Positions 17,291-26,103 of a stretch of DNA of 64,000 bases are shown in pieces. Source of the stretch: Cyclobacteriaceae bacterium (GTDB taxonomy: Bacteria > Bacteroidota > Bacteroidia > Cytophagales > Cyclobacteriaceae). Numbering within the stretch: position 1 is the first letter of the stretch; every line of letters begins with the position of its first letter. The notes under the pieces were generated by a model. The model saw only the letters and a program-made list of their open reading frames with translations, was not told the origin of the DNA and ran no database searches. The DNA is taken from positions 248,001-312,000 of the forward strand of contig JAEUTZ010000016.1 of assembly GCA_016787725.1 (NCBI GenBank). Reading direction: 5' to 3'. A program made the translations under genes and the position numbers.

Positions 17291-18001
17291 ATGAAAAGAT
17301 TAATAACAGCATCCACTATTCTATTAGCAACTTATGTTTCTGGGTTCTCCCAGATGACCGGTGGTGGTCAAACTTCAAATGTTCAAGTTAAACAGGCCTC
17401 CCAGAAAAATTCCTGGTCGGTGCTGCATGTTGGCCTTTCTCAACCCATAGGAAAGTTCAAGGAGAATAATTTAACTGTACCTTTCACCGAGGCAGTAGGT
17501 GCAAAGCCTGGGTTTTATTTTGCATTTGATGGAGCCTCATATTTTGGTAGCGCTAGTTCAAATGAATTTAAACTGGGCTTTTCCTGGAATACAGGGTTAG
17601 CCATTAATGGCGTCAATTGGGAGTCTTGGGTGCCGGGGTCAACAAGTTTTGAAGGAACCCCTTTCCTAACGACAGACTTAAAGATGGGTATTTTAGGTAC
17701 CTATGAAGTTTCACCAGATGTGAAGATCGATGGTTTTTTTAGAGTTGGCGTAAATCTGGGGGTCTCTGGAACTGGGTATTGGGATGGTAGTTCCTATGCT
17801 GAACTTTATTCTGAAAGTGTTGGCGTTGCATTTGGAACTGTTTTTGGAGCATCTTTTCGATACAAGAAATTATTCACCACATTCCAAATACATCCTGGGA
17901 AGATAAAATACACCTATACCGGCTCAATAAACAGTGAGTTATCTGTACCAATCTCAACGATGCGACTTGGGCTTGGTTTTCAATTGGGGAAAAATCAATA
18001 A
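17291..18001 (+). CDS. Outer-membrane beta-barrel-like protein
   Basis: 236 residues from the ATG at 17291 with a signal peptide ending G-F-S-Q. The body shows alternating hydrophobic strands (F-K-L-G-F-S-W-N-T-G-L, G-F-F-R-V-G-V-N-L-G-V, G-V-A-F-G-T-V-F-G-A-S-F) and ends with a strand M-R-L-G-L-G-F-Q-L-G, as in small outer-membrane barrels. The frame is open to 17204, but that would overlap the propeller gene and lose the signal peptide. Its stop overlaps the stop of the converging GH109 gene by 7 bp. Function unknown; probably works with the two upstream lipoproteins. Confidence 0.72.
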   Translation: MKRLITASTILLATYVSGFSQMTGGGQTSNVQVKQASQKNSWSVLHVGLSQPIGKFKENNLTVPFTEAVGAKPGFYFAFDGASYFGSASSNEFKLGFSWNTGLAINGVNWESWVPGSTSFEGTPFLTTDLKMGILGTYEVSPDVKIDGFFRVGVNLGVSGTGYWDGSSYAELYSESVGVAFGTVFGASFRYKKLFTTFQIHPGKIKYTYTGSINSELSVPISTMRLGLGFQLGKNQ

Positions 18002-19353
18002 TCATCGGTCAGGGCAAATTCATTTTTTCGATTCATCCATTTGCCTTGTGTGAAATCGGGAAACTCCACACTTTCGCCACCGAGTTGAATAGAACTTTCG
18101 GATAAAGGAGTAATGGCGCTCCAGGTTACCGCATCATACACATCCTGGGGCGGGTTCACCTTCCGCTTCACCGATTCAATAAAGGCATTGATAACAAACC
18201 AATCCATTCCCCCATGGCCTGCCCCGCTGGCATCGCTGCCGTACTTTTTCCAAAGAGGGTGATCGTATTTCTCCAACCACTCTTTAGCTTCTTCCCACTG
18301 GTGCGGCTTTTTGCTTTGCCCTTCAATGTAGATGGACTTGTTAACATCCATCCAGATGCCTTTCGTTCCCTGCACACGAAATCCCAATGAGTAGGGCCTT
18401 GGTAGATTCGTGTCGTGTTGCAGTAAAATAGTTTCATTATTCGTGGTGCTGATCATGGTGGTGACCACATCTCCTAATTTGAAATGAACATTGGCGTTCG
18501 GATGGTTTGGCCCGCCCATTTTAATCACATGCTCATGCAGCCCGCGAGCTTTTGTTGAATAGGATACCAGTTGGGTAAATCGATTGCCCCGATTTATATC
18601 AATCATCATGGCCACCGGGCCGATGCCATGGGTAGGGTATAGATCGCCATTGCGATAGACAGAATGTTGGGTACGCCATTGGGCTTCAGAAAATCCCTTC
18701 ATGCCAAACTCCGCTCCATTACCATAAGCATTCTTACCATCGTTGAACTTCACTTCACGCAAATCGTGTTGATAACCGCCCTGCAGGTGTACTATTTCAC
18801 CGAATACATTTTGTCGTACCATGTTCATAACGGCCATTACATCGCGTCTGTAACAAACATTTTCCAACATCATCAGGGGCATACCGGTACGTTCGCTGGT
18901 ATGCACCAGCTGCCAACACTCTTCTACTGTCATCCCCGTGATTACTTCGCACCCCACATATTTTTTTGCATTCATGGCATCAATACACATTACCGTGTGC
19001 CATTCCCACGGAGTAGAGATGATCACCGCATCGATATCTTTGTTTTCGAGGAGTTTCTTATAGCCATAGGGCCCATCCATGATAATCTGCGGTTTCGGTT
19101 TACCTGACTTAGTAACCAATGCCATACTGGCATCGACCATCACCTGTTGAATATCACAGATGGCTACTACCTCGGTATCAGCCCGGTTCAGCGCCAGTTC
19201 GAGATGACCCTGACCACGCAAGCCAACACCGATAAAGCCCAGCCGAACTTTCGGATCCTTGACTTTTGAAAAAAGTAATCCGGAGGGAAGAATGGATAGG
19301 CCCAGGCCTGCCGTGGTAGAGGTTCTGATAAAATCTCTTCGGGTGGAAGTCAT
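17995..19353 (-). CDS. GH109-type glycosidase (alpha-N-acetylgalactosaminidase family), Gfo/Idh/MocA fold
   Basis: 452 residues. Tat signal R-R-D-F-I-R at 5-10, then the NAD-binding fold starting V-R-L-G-F-I-G-V-G-L-R-G-Q. Several long motifs match the Elizabethkingia GH109 enzyme as I remember it: S-P/T-P-W-E-W-H, L-E-N-V-C-Y-R-R-D-V-M-A, Y-P-T-H-G-I-G-P, G-A-G-H-G-G-M-D and the ending A-L-T-D-D-Y. GH109 hydrolyses terminal alpha-GalNAc (and relatives) by an unusual NAD-dependent elimination mechanism in the periplasm. Length (about 450) fits. A plain oxidoreductase is the alternative, but the motif match makes GH109 much more likely; sugar specificity is not proven. Confidence 0.85.
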   Translation of the reverse strand: MTSTRRDFIRTSTTAGLGLSILPSGLLFSKVKDPKVRLGFIGVGLRGQGHLELALNRADTEVVAICDIQQVMVDASMALVTKSGKPKPQIIMDGPYGYKKLLENKDIDAVIISTPWEWHTVMCIDAMNAKKYVGCEVITGMTVEECWQLVHTSERTGMPLMMLENVCYRRDVMAVMNMVRQNVFGEIVHLQGGYQHDLREVKFNDGKNAYGNGAEFGMKGFSEAQWRTQHSVYRNGDLYPTHGIGPVAMMIDINRGNRFTQLVSYSTKARGLHEHVIKMGGPNHPNANVHFKLGDVVTTMISTTNNETILLQHDTNLPRPYSLGFRVQGTKGIWMDVNKSIYIEGQSKKPHQWEEAKEWLEKYDHPLWKKYGSDASGAGHGGMDWFVINAFIESVKRKVNPPQDVYDAVTWSAITPLSESSIQLGGESVEFPDFTQGKWMNRKNEFALTDDY

Positions 19354-19416
19354 AGGAGTCAGATTTAGGATTGAAAATATAAGTTGATTTTTGCGACAAT
19401 CAAGGTTGCAAAACCG

Positions 19417-20379
19417 TTAAAGTTCTTTCATTAAGACGTGATATAAATCAATCATGGTCTCGATGTCGTGTTTGTGTACTTTTTCGTGTGGGGAATGCGC
19501 ATGTTGTTCAGGGGCACCTACAAAACACCAATCGAACGGTACCGGGCTGCGTTGCAGTTCTCCTCCATCGCTGGACCCCATTCCTTCTACCTCCAACTGA
19601 TGATCAATGTTGCTGGCCGCTGCGATCGAACGAATCTTGTTGATAAAACTCTTACGCGGTACATTTCGGTCGCGTAGGGAAATGGCAACCCCCTTACCGT
19701 GGTGAACCCCATCGGATACCCAGGTGATGTCAGAGATCAGCGCCTGTCGTACGTTCCACTTCCTGTAAAGGTATTCGGCCAAATAGCCCACTGAACCACC
19801 GCCATGCTCTTCCCAACAACTGAATACAATCAATCCATGCTTCAGTTTTTCAGCCACTTTTAGTGCATTGTAGATGCCGAGCCGATTATCGAGGTAGGCC
19901 GATTCAATATACTCTTTGGTTTCCTTAAAGTGAACCTGGTAGGTGAGGGTGGTACCCCGTTCAATGGCCCGGCCAAATTTATAAAAGGCATGGTTTTCCT
20001 TATCGAATTCCAGTTCGCATAGTATGGAGCCTTTGGAATCTGCGCCAACTAATTTTGTTCCCAGTTCGGCATCAGGGCTACCGATGGCTACTAATTGATT
20101 AAAGTACCGCACCGTAAAACCCACCGAGTCCATGTGTGCAAAAATGGCCGTTCGAGGCTTGCCAAATCGCAATACAAGGCAATCCTGGAACTCCTCACCC
20201 TCAATTATTTCAGGTTTGTGCTTCCAGTTCTTTTTTTCCCGATGGATGTAGTCAAGAAGAAAAGCCTTTATTTCACCTTCCGATCCGGATGGGCCGTGGA
20301 GTTCACAAAGTTGTTTCAGGAGGCGGGTATCCAGTTTTGATTTTTCCTTGTTCCCTTTTTTATTTTTCACGAGGGTCAT
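19417..20379 (-). CDS. M42/M20-like metallopeptidase (aminopeptidase)
   Basis: 320 residues from the ATG at 20377-20379 (a TTG two codons upstream is also open). Co-catalytic zinc motifs: H82-M-D84, D164 in L-D-N-R-L-G, E190/E191-H-G-G, D217 and a late H in the segment S-P-H-E-K-V-H. This arrangement is that of M42/M18/M20 clan MH peptidases. No signal peptide, so cytosolic, probably trimming peptides. It stands between the GH109 gene and the divergent upp gene. Clan is certain; subfamily less so. Confidence 0.82.
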   Translation of the reverse strand: MTLVKNKKGNKEKSKLDTRLLKQLCELHGPSGSEGEIKAFLLDYIHREKKNWKHKPEIIEGEEFQDCLVLRFGKPRTAIFAHMDSVGFTVRYFNQLVAIGSPDAELGTKLVGADSKGSILCELEFDKENHAFYKFGRAIERGTTLTYQVHFKETKEYIESAYLDNRLGIYNALKVAEKLKHGLIVFSCWEEHGGGSVGYLAEYLYRKWNVRQALISDITWVSDGVHHGKGVAISLRDRNVPRKSFINKIRSIAAASNIDHQLEVEGMGSSDGGELQRSPVPFDWCFVGAPEQHAHSPHEKVHKHDIETMIDLYHVLMKEL

Positions 20380-20460
20380 AGTCAACTTTATTGTAAATTT
20401 TCGATTCCAATCCTAAAGTAACAGAAAGGAGACCATGGTAAATGAAATTTTTCAGAATTC

Positions 20461-21108
20461 ATGGAGTTGATTAATCTGGGCGGATACCCATCCATAGCCG
20501 ACCAATTTCTGAGCGAGATTCGCGATTTGGAAAAGCAATCCGATCGGCAACGGTTTCGCAATAACATGAATCGACTGGGCGAAATCATGGCCTATGAGAT
20601 TTCGAAGAAATTGAAGTACCAAGCGCAGCAGGTGATCACCCCATTGGCAACGGCACAGGTTTCGGTCCTTGCCGAACAGCCTGTATTAATCACGGTGTTG
20701 CGGGCCGGGTTACCTTACTTTCAGGGCTTTCTGAAATATTTTGATCAGGCAGATGCTGGTTTCATCGGGGCTTATCGAAAAGAAGGTGAAACGGAAATAA
20801 AAATCAATTTTGATTATTTGGCAACACCTTCATTGAATGATAGAACATTGATTCTGATTGATCCGATGTTGGCTACGGGCAAGTCGTTTATTCGGTCAGT
20901 CAATGAATTGACACGCCATGGCTCTCCGAAGCATATTCACATTGCTTCCCTGATCACTTCACCGGAGGGGGTTCGGCTTCTGCAGGCGAACATGAAACTG
21001 CCCTACACACTTTGGACATTTTCTGTGGATGAAAAGCTGGACAGTCGTTATTATATTGTTCCAGGATTGGGCGATGCCGGAGATCTCAGCTATGGGGAGA
21101 AGCTGTAA
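20461..21108 (+). CDS. upp: Uracil phosphoribosyltransferase
   Basis: 215 residues, type I PRTase fold. The PRPP loop I-D-P-M-L-A-T-G is at 133-140 and the uracil-binding C-terminus Y-I-V-P-G-L-G-D-A-G-D is near 199, as in classical Upp. It salvages uracil to UMP with PRPP. The final S-Y-G-E is the usual family ending. Together with udk at 36 kb the window holds two pyrimidine-salvage enzymes. Monocistronic or cotranscribed with the membrane protein 44 bp downstream. Confidence 0.93.
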   Translation: MELINLGGYPSIADQFLSEIRDLEKQSDRQRFRNNMNRLGEIMAYEISKKLKYQAQQVITPLATAQVSVLAEQPVLITVLRAGLPYFQGFLKYFDQADAGFIGAYRKEGETEIKINFDYLATPSLNDRTLILIDPMLATGKSFIRSVNELTRHGSPKHIHIASLITSPEGVRLLQANMKLPYTLWTFSVDEKLDSRYYIVPGLGDAGDLSYGEKL

Positions 21109-21152
21109 AGCAACCGGTCAAGAAAAAATGAGTCAATCCATTTTAATCTTGA

Positions 21153-21641
21153 ATGGATATGTGGGATGAGATCCTCAAAGCCTTTCCGGTCTACCTGTCG
21201 AGCATGATTAAATTTATTTTTGGTCCCATTGGAGGGAAAGCAGCCGGATTGCATCTGATCACCACCATGATAGTAACAGCTGCGGGCATGATGACAGTCG
21301 TAGTTGCCTTTACCTATTTTGGTGAATTCATCCGGAACAAAATTATCGATCGATTTCGCAAGGCAAAGCCAACGGTGGCACCACCCAGGGAAAAATCTGG
21401 AATAATTAAGAAATACGGCCTGGTGGGCATTGCCTTTCTTACCCCGGTCATACTTACGCCCATTGGCGGAACTGTGTTGGCTGTGAGTGTAAGCCCGAAT
21501 CGCGAAAAAATTTTACTGTATATGTTGATCAGCGCCTGTGTTTGGTCTGTGGTGTTAACCAGTGCGGTCTATTTTGGGTACGATGCCCTGATGGAATTCA
21601 TCGATAAAGTTCAGCCGGGAAAGATTATCCCCAACGAGTAA
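21153..21641 (+). CDS. Small integral membrane protein of unknown function
   Basis: 162 residues with about four hydrophobic segments (roughly 30-55, 92-112, 121-145 and a weaker N-terminal one). A cytosolic basic loop (residues 58-85) separates two halves, and the second half has F-L-T-P-V-I-L-T-P-I-G-G, resembling proline-glycine turns of small multidrug-export-like or DedA/SNARE-associated proteins. I am not confident of the family. Its stop is 3 bp from the converging serine dehydratase stop. Confidence 0.62.
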   Translation: MDMWDEILKAFPVYLSSMIKFIFGPIGGKAAGLHLITTMIVTAAGMMTVVVAFTYFGEFIRNKIIDRFRKAKPTVAPPREKSGIIKKYGLVGIAFLTPVILTPIGGTVLAVSVSPNREKILLYMLISACVWSVVLTSAVYFGYDALMEFIDKVQPGKIIPNE

Positions 21642-21644
21642 CGA

Positions 21645-22544
21645 TCAACTCTCATCCGGTAAAATTTCAATGTCGTGGATCAGCACTTTCTTTGCGATTG
21701 CCTGACCTGTTTTGGTAGCGGCCAAACCGCCCAGCGCAGTTTCTTTATAGCGGGTTTCCATGCTGGCCCCGATCTCGCCCATGGCTTCAATCACCTCATC
21801 CACCGGGATGACACTGCTCACATTGGCAAGGGCAATTTGGGCCGAGCTGTTGGCAATGGCCGCGGCACTGGCGTTGCGTACCACGCACGGTACTTCTACC
21901 AAGCCCGCCACCGGATCGCACACCAGACCCAGCATACACTGGACTGTAATGGCAACCGCATTGAAGATCTGATCGATGTTGCCGCCAAGACAATAAACAA
22001 TGGCACCGGCACCCATGGCCGCAGCCGTACCGGTTTCAGCCTGGCAGCCGCCTACCGCTCCGGCAATGCTCGCTTTTTGTTCCATGATCAGCGCAATTCC
22101 AGCAGCCAGCAACATGGCTTCTAAAATTTTTTTATCCTCAATGTGATGGATTTCCTGTAGCGTGAACAGCACCCCCGGCATAATGCCGGACGCTCCGGCC
22201 GTAGGCGCGGCCACGATGCGGCCCATACACGAGTTGACCTCTTTTGCTGCTAATGCCCGGGCAATCAAATTCTGAAATTCTTTGGATAACACGGTTTGCG
22301 GATGACGATATACTTTCTTTGCCCCGTTGTTGATCATTCCAGAGCGCGAAGTCATGTCTTCTTCCAATCCGGTACGAACTGCATCTTTCATCACTTCCCA
22401 TGCATTGGCCAGCCCAGCCCAGATTTCAGCTTCGCTGCGTCCTTTTTGTTCCTGTTCATACTCCAGCACAGCCGTCACCACCGGTTTCTTCATTTCGGTG
22501 CAATGCGTTTTCCAACCTTCGAATGAATCAAAAAGAAATGCCAT
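21645..22544 (-). CDS. sdaAA: L-serine dehydratase, iron-sulfur-dependent, alpha subunit
   Basis: 299 residues, the length of the alpha subunit of the two-subunit type. Likely [4Fe-4S] ligands are C167 (G-G-C-Q-A-E), C209 (G-L-V-C-D-P-V-A-G) and C220 (V-P-C-V-V-R-N). Substrate-binding loops A-A-P-T-A-G-A-S-G (112-120) are intact. It deaminates L-serine to pyruvate and ammonia. The beta subunit is not adjacent and is not in this window, so it must be encoded elsewhere if this form is heterodimeric. Fits with the threonine and glycine catabolic genes nearby. Confidence 0.92.
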   Translation of the reverse strand: MAFLFDSFEGWKTHCTEMKKPVVTAVLEYEQEQKGRSEAEIWAGLANAWEVMKDAVRTGLEEDMTSRSGMINNGAKKVYRHPQTVLSKEFQNLIARALAAKEVNSCMGRIVAAPTAGASGIMPGVLFTLQEIHHIEDKKILEAMLLAAGIALIMEQKASIAGAVGGCQAETGTAAAMGAGAIVYCLGGNIDQIFNAVAITVQCMLGLVCDPVAGLVEVPCVVRNASAAAIANSSAQIALANVSSVIPVDEVIEAMGEIGASMETRYKETALGGLAATKTGQAIAKKVLIHDIEILPDES

Positions 22545-22653
22545 ACTGGATTTTGTACGAAGTTCGATTCTAAAACAACTGTTTTCAAATGTTTGGCAGA
22601 AAATTTTGACTCAACTTTACCAGTTTCAAGACTGTTTTTAGAGTTAGAGCGAA

Positions 22654-23100
22654 TTGACCATCTTTAAGCCTGTGATTCGATTGAGATTATTATGGATCGG
22701 ACTGGCACTGGCAGAACCGCTTTTTGCGCAAAACAATTTTTGGCAGGTTTTGGCGGAAGTAGGATTTAAGCGCGAAGTAATTCAAGGAGGTGAAATGGAA
22801 GTTCCGGTATTCAGCAATCATTTAAAAAGTTGGAATGGCAAGAAAGTAAAATTGAAGGGTTTTATTATTCCAGTGAGTGAGGTTGGCGATGAAAGCAAAT
22901 TCATGCTTTCTTCAATGCCCTTTAATGTATGTTACTTTTGTGGTGCAGCCGGACCTGAAACCATTGTAGAGGTGGAGACAGCCCGAAAGATAAAGTTTAC
23001 TTCCCAAGCAATCTGGATGGAAGGCATTCTTCAGCTTAACGAAAAGGACCCCGACCATCACATCTATATTATGAAATCAGCCAACGTAGTGACACCATGA
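22654..23100 (+). CDS. Secreted protein with CxxC motif, function unknown
   Basis: 148 residues with a signal peptide ending L-F-A-Q. The mature part is beta-rich and carries a conserved-looking V-C-Y-F-C-G-A-A-G-P-E-T segment (Cys pair C-x2-C), which may bind a metal or form a disulfide; I have seen similar CYFCG proteins in Bacteroidota but know no function. The start could be TTG at 22654 or GTG at 22672; the latter gives a compact signal peptide. Its stop overlaps the start of the M28 peptidase by 4 bp (ATGA), so it is the first gene of a coupled five-gene operon. Confidence 0.7.
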   Translation: MTIFKPVIRLRLLWIGLALAEPLFAQNNFWQVLAEVGFKREVIQGGEMEVPVFSNHLKSWNGKKVKLKGFIIPVSEVGDESKFMLSSMPFNVCYFCGAAGPETIVEVETARKIKFTSQAIWMEGILQLNEKDPDHHIYIMKSANVVTP

Positions 23101-24470
23101 TTAAATCGCTTCTAAGTTCGTTCCTTCTATGTGTTGGTTTTGTTGCCTGGTCGCAATCCAATGAGGAAGCCGTGATCCGGCAGATTTTTGATCACGCCTT
23201 AAGGAAGGGCAAGTCCTATGAAATGCTTTATGATCTCTCCGTAAATGTTGGACCACGGCTTTCCGGTTCGCCAGGAGCAGCAGCAGCTGTGGAGTGGAGC
23301 CGGCAGGTAATGACTGATTTTGGTTTTGATACGGTTTGGTTGCAACCGCTGATGGTACCTCATTGGGTGCGTGGCCAAAAGGAAACAGGTCGCATTAATT
23401 CAAAACGTAGCGGAACGGTGGATATTAATGTTTGCGCCCTCGGAGGCTCCATTGGAACGGGGCCTAATGGTATTGCTGCGAACGTGGTGGAGGTAAAAAG
23501 TTTTGACGAATTGAAAATTCTGGGAACGAAGGGAGTACAAGGAAAGATTGTTTTTTTTAACCGCCCTCTGGATCCAACAAAAATAAATACGTTTGCTGCC
23601 TATGGAGGTGCAGTAGATCAACGCGCCAGTGGAGCTTCGGAAGCTGCGAAGTATGGAGCTGTAGCGGCCTTGGTTAGGTCCATGGGCTCCAACCTGGAAG
23701 ACTATCCGCACACGGGCAGTATGCGCTATGCACCAAACGTGGTAAAAATTCCTGCCCTCGCCATAAGCACGAAGCATGCCGAGCAGCTCAGCAGGTTGCT
23801 CAAAGAAGAACCTGACTTACAAATTTATCTTGAAAATCATTCTGTTACATTGGAGGATGTGCCTTCTTATAATGTAATTGGTGAGATACGGGGAAGTCAG
23901 TTTCCGGAGGAAATCATTGTGGTGGGGGGCCATCTTGATTCCTGGGATTTGGCCCAAGGCGCCCATGATGACGGTGCCGGATGTGTACAATCCATTGAAG
24001 TAGTACGCCTATTTAAGCAAATGGGCTACCGGCCAAAACGTACCATTCGGGCAGTCATGTTTATGAATGAAGAGAACGGCCTGCGGGGTGGATTGAAATA
24101 TGCTGAACAAGCGGCTCTAAAAAAAGAAAAACACATTGCCGCCATCGAATCGGATCGGGGCGGTTTTGTACCACGGGGATTTACCGTTCCAACCGATGAA
24201 AAGGCAAAAGCCCGGGTACGAAGTTGGAAGCCGTTGCTGGAGCCATACGGTCTTTCGGATTTTAGCACGGAAGGTGGTGGTGCAGATATTGGTCCACTGG
24301 CCAACCAGGGGGTTCCGCTTTTAGGGTTTTTACCCGATTCGCAGCGTTACTTCAACTATCATCATACACCTGAAGATACGATCGACAAAGTGGATAAGCG
24401 CGAATTGGAATTAGGCTCTGCTTCCATGGCGGCATTGGTTTATTTAATTGATCAGTACGGTTTAAAATAA
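23097..24470 (+). CDS. Secreted M28-family metallopeptidase with PA domain
   Basis: 457 residues with a signal peptide ending A-W-S-Q. N-terminal peptidase part, an inserted PA (protease-associated) domain at about 120-235 and the zinc core: H in G-G-H-L-D-S-W-D, D in G-A-H-D-D-G-A-G, catalytic E-E in M-N-E-E-N-G-L-R-G, D in I-E-S-D-R-G-G, and H in Y-H-H-T-P-E-D-T. This is the pattern of aminopeptidase/carboxypeptidase Q-like M28 enzymes, probably periplasmic. Overlaps the upstream gene by ATGA and is followed 3 bp later by the first alpha/beta hydrolase. Confidence 0.9.
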   Translation: MIKSLLSSFLLCVGFVAWSQSNEEAVIRQIFDHALRKGKSYEMLYDLSVNVGPRLSGSPGAAAAVEWSRQVMTDFGFDTVWLQPLMVPHWVRGQKETGRINSKRSGTVDINVCALGGSIGTGPNGIAANVVEVKSFDELKILGTKGVQGKIVFFNRPLDPTKINTFAAYGGAVDQRASGASEAAKYGAVAALVRSMGSNLEDYPHTGSMRYAPNVVKIPALAISTKHAEQLSRLLKEEPDLQIYLENHSVTLEDVPSYNVIGEIRGSQFPEEIIVVGGHLDSWDLAQGAHDDGAGCVQSIEVVRLFKQMGYRPKRTIRAVMFMNEENGLRGGLKYAEQAALKKEKHIAAIESDRGGFVPRGFTVPTDEKAKARVRSWKPLLEPYGLSDFSTEGGGADIGPLANQGVPLLGFLPDSQRYFNYHHTPEDTIDKVDKRELELGSASMAALVYLIDQYGLK

Positions 24471-24473
24471 TCC

Positions 24474-25259
24474 ATGCGCAAAAGGCTGGCGTTAGTCGGA
24501 AGAATTGCAGCCACGGTTGGGCTTATCTATTTGACGACCTTTGGAGTTGTTTACATTTTTCAGGATCAGTTTGTATTTCAAGGCAAGCCTTTAGCCCAAG
24601 ATTTCCGGTTTGATTTTGGTCAGCCTTTTGAAGAGCACTTTATTAAGGTCTCCAATCAGGACTCACTTCATGCGATTCTTTTTAAGGCAGCCGCTGATGC
24701 GAGAGGTCTTATCCTTTATTTCCACGGAAATGCAGACAATCTGCACCGTTGGGGTACGTATGCCGTTGATTTTACTTCCCTTGGCTATGATGTGTTAATG
24801 ATTGATTATCGGGGTTATGGAAAAAGTTCAGGCCAACCCGGTGAGACTACCTTCTATCAGGATGCCCAACGAGTATATGATTGGGCACGCGATCACATTC
24901 CACACTTCAAGTTGGTAATCTACGGTCGTTCACTGGGAGCGGCTGTTGCTTCTCATCTGGCAGTTAACAACAGGGCAGCTTTGTTATTTCTGGAAACGCC
25001 CTTTGATGAATTGAAGGCTGCGCTTTACGGAATGCCGGCCCGGTATACGTTTTCCAATCAGGAAACGATTCCAAAAGTGACTTGCAGAATTGTGATTGCG
25101 CACGGCACCAACGACTGGGTAATTCCATTGCGCTCGGCCCTTCGCCTGAAACCGTTACTAAAGCCTACTGACTCGTTTGTGGTTGTTGACGGAGGTGGGC
25201 ATAACGATCTCCGGCATTTCGAATTGTATCAGGAAACGTTACGAGCCGCCTTACGATAG
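24474..25259 (+). CDS. Membrane-anchored alpha/beta hydrolase (BEM46-like)
   Basis: 261 residues with an N-terminal membrane anchor (about 8-30). Oxyanion H-G-N, D-Y-R-G-Y-G-K-S-S-G, nucleophile elbow Y-G-R-S-L-G, acid in H-G-T-N-D-W-V and a histidine in G-G-G-H-N-D-L give a complete catalytic triad. This is the BEM46/ABHD13-like branch; substrates are unknown but probably esters. The next gene encodes a close paralog, so this pair arose by tandem duplication. The alternative start ATC is not used; ATG at 24474. Confidence 0.83.
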   Translation: MRKRLALVGRIAATVGLIYLTTFGVVYIFQDQFVFQGKPLAQDFRFDFGQPFEEHFIKVSNQDSLHAILFKAAADARGLILYFHGNADNLHRWGTYAVDFTSLGYDVLMIDYRGYGKSSGQPGETTFYQDAQRVYDWARDHIPHFKLVIYGRSLGAAVASHLAVNNRAALLFLETPFDELKAALYGMPARYTFSNQETIPKVTCRIVIAHGTNDWVIPLRSALRLKPLLKPTDSFVVVDGGGHNDLRHFELYQETLRAALR

Positions 25260-25293
25260 TTTCCTGGTCCAACTTTATTTGATACCTTCGGAT

Positions 25294-26103
25294 ATGGTTG
25301 TATTCCTGATCGCCCTGCTATCAGCCTATGCCTTTCTCTGTTTATTCATTTATTTCTTTCAACATCTTTTCTTTTTCCGACCTGAACGATTAGCACATAC
25401 GTTTCAATATAAATACCCTTTTCCATTTGAAGAATTGGACTTTGACATGGAAGATGGCGGCCGCATCAATGCCATTTATTTTAAGGTGCCCAACGCACGT
25501 GGGGTTGTCTATTATCTGAAGGGAAATTCGAAAAGCATCAAAGGGTGGGGCAAGTTTGCGAAAGACTTTGTCAGTAATGGCTATGATTTTTTCATGATGG
25601 ACTATCGGGGATTTGGGAAGAGCAGGGGAAAGCGCACTCAAGAGCGCGTGTTCAACGATGCTCAGTTTATCTACAAGTGGCTTACACAATATTACCCGGA
25701 GGATAAGATTGTTCTCTATGGTCGCTCGTGGGGCAGCGGCATTGCAGCCCGCATTGCCTCGTGGAATAAGCCGCGCATGCTGATCCTCGACTCTCCCTAT
25801 TTCAGTTTTTATTACAACACCAACCGGTATGCGTTTTTCTTACCGTTGCGATTGATTTTGCGATATGATATCCGAACGGATCACTATTTGAAAACCACTC
25901 ACTGCCCGGTACACATCATTCATGGTACCAGAGACCGGCTGATTTCATTTTCGCAAAGTGAAATGTTGAAGGCCTTGTTTCCGGAGAAAGTGAAATTACA
26001 TGCTATTGAAGGTGCCCGACACAATAACCTTCCGGATTTTCCTGAGTTTTTTGAGGTCTTATATGAGATACTTTACGTAAAGCCAGTTAGTCAATCGGCC
26101 TGA
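25294..26103 (+). CDS. Membrane-anchored alpha/beta hydrolase, paralog with altered oxyanion motif
   Basis: 269 residues from the ATG at 25294; the frame is open to 25177, but that would overlap the previous gene and bury the N-terminal membrane anchor. Same architecture as its neighbour: D-Y-R-G-F-G-K-S-R-G, Y-G-R-S-W-G elbow, H-G-T-R-D-R-L and a histidine in G-A-R-H-N-N-L. The residue before the oxyanion Gly is Lys (Y-L-K-G-N) where the paralog has His. Its stop shares bases with the acyl-CoA synthetase start (TGATG), so the two are translationally coupled, suggesting a lipid or acyl ester substrate. Confidence 0.82.
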   Translation: MVVFLIALLSAYAFLCLFIYFFQHLFFFRPERLAHTFQYKYPFPFEELDFDMEDGGRINAIYFKVPNARGVVYYLKGNSKSIKGWGKFAKDFVSNGYDFFMMDYRGFGKSRGKRTQERVFNDAQFIYKWLTQYYPEDKIVLYGRSWGSGIAARIASWNKPRMLILDSPYFSFYYNTNRYAFFLPLRLILRYDIRTDHYLKTTHCPVHIIHGTRDRLISFSQSEMLKALFPEKVKLHAIEGARHNNLPDFPEFFEVLYEILYVKPVSQSA

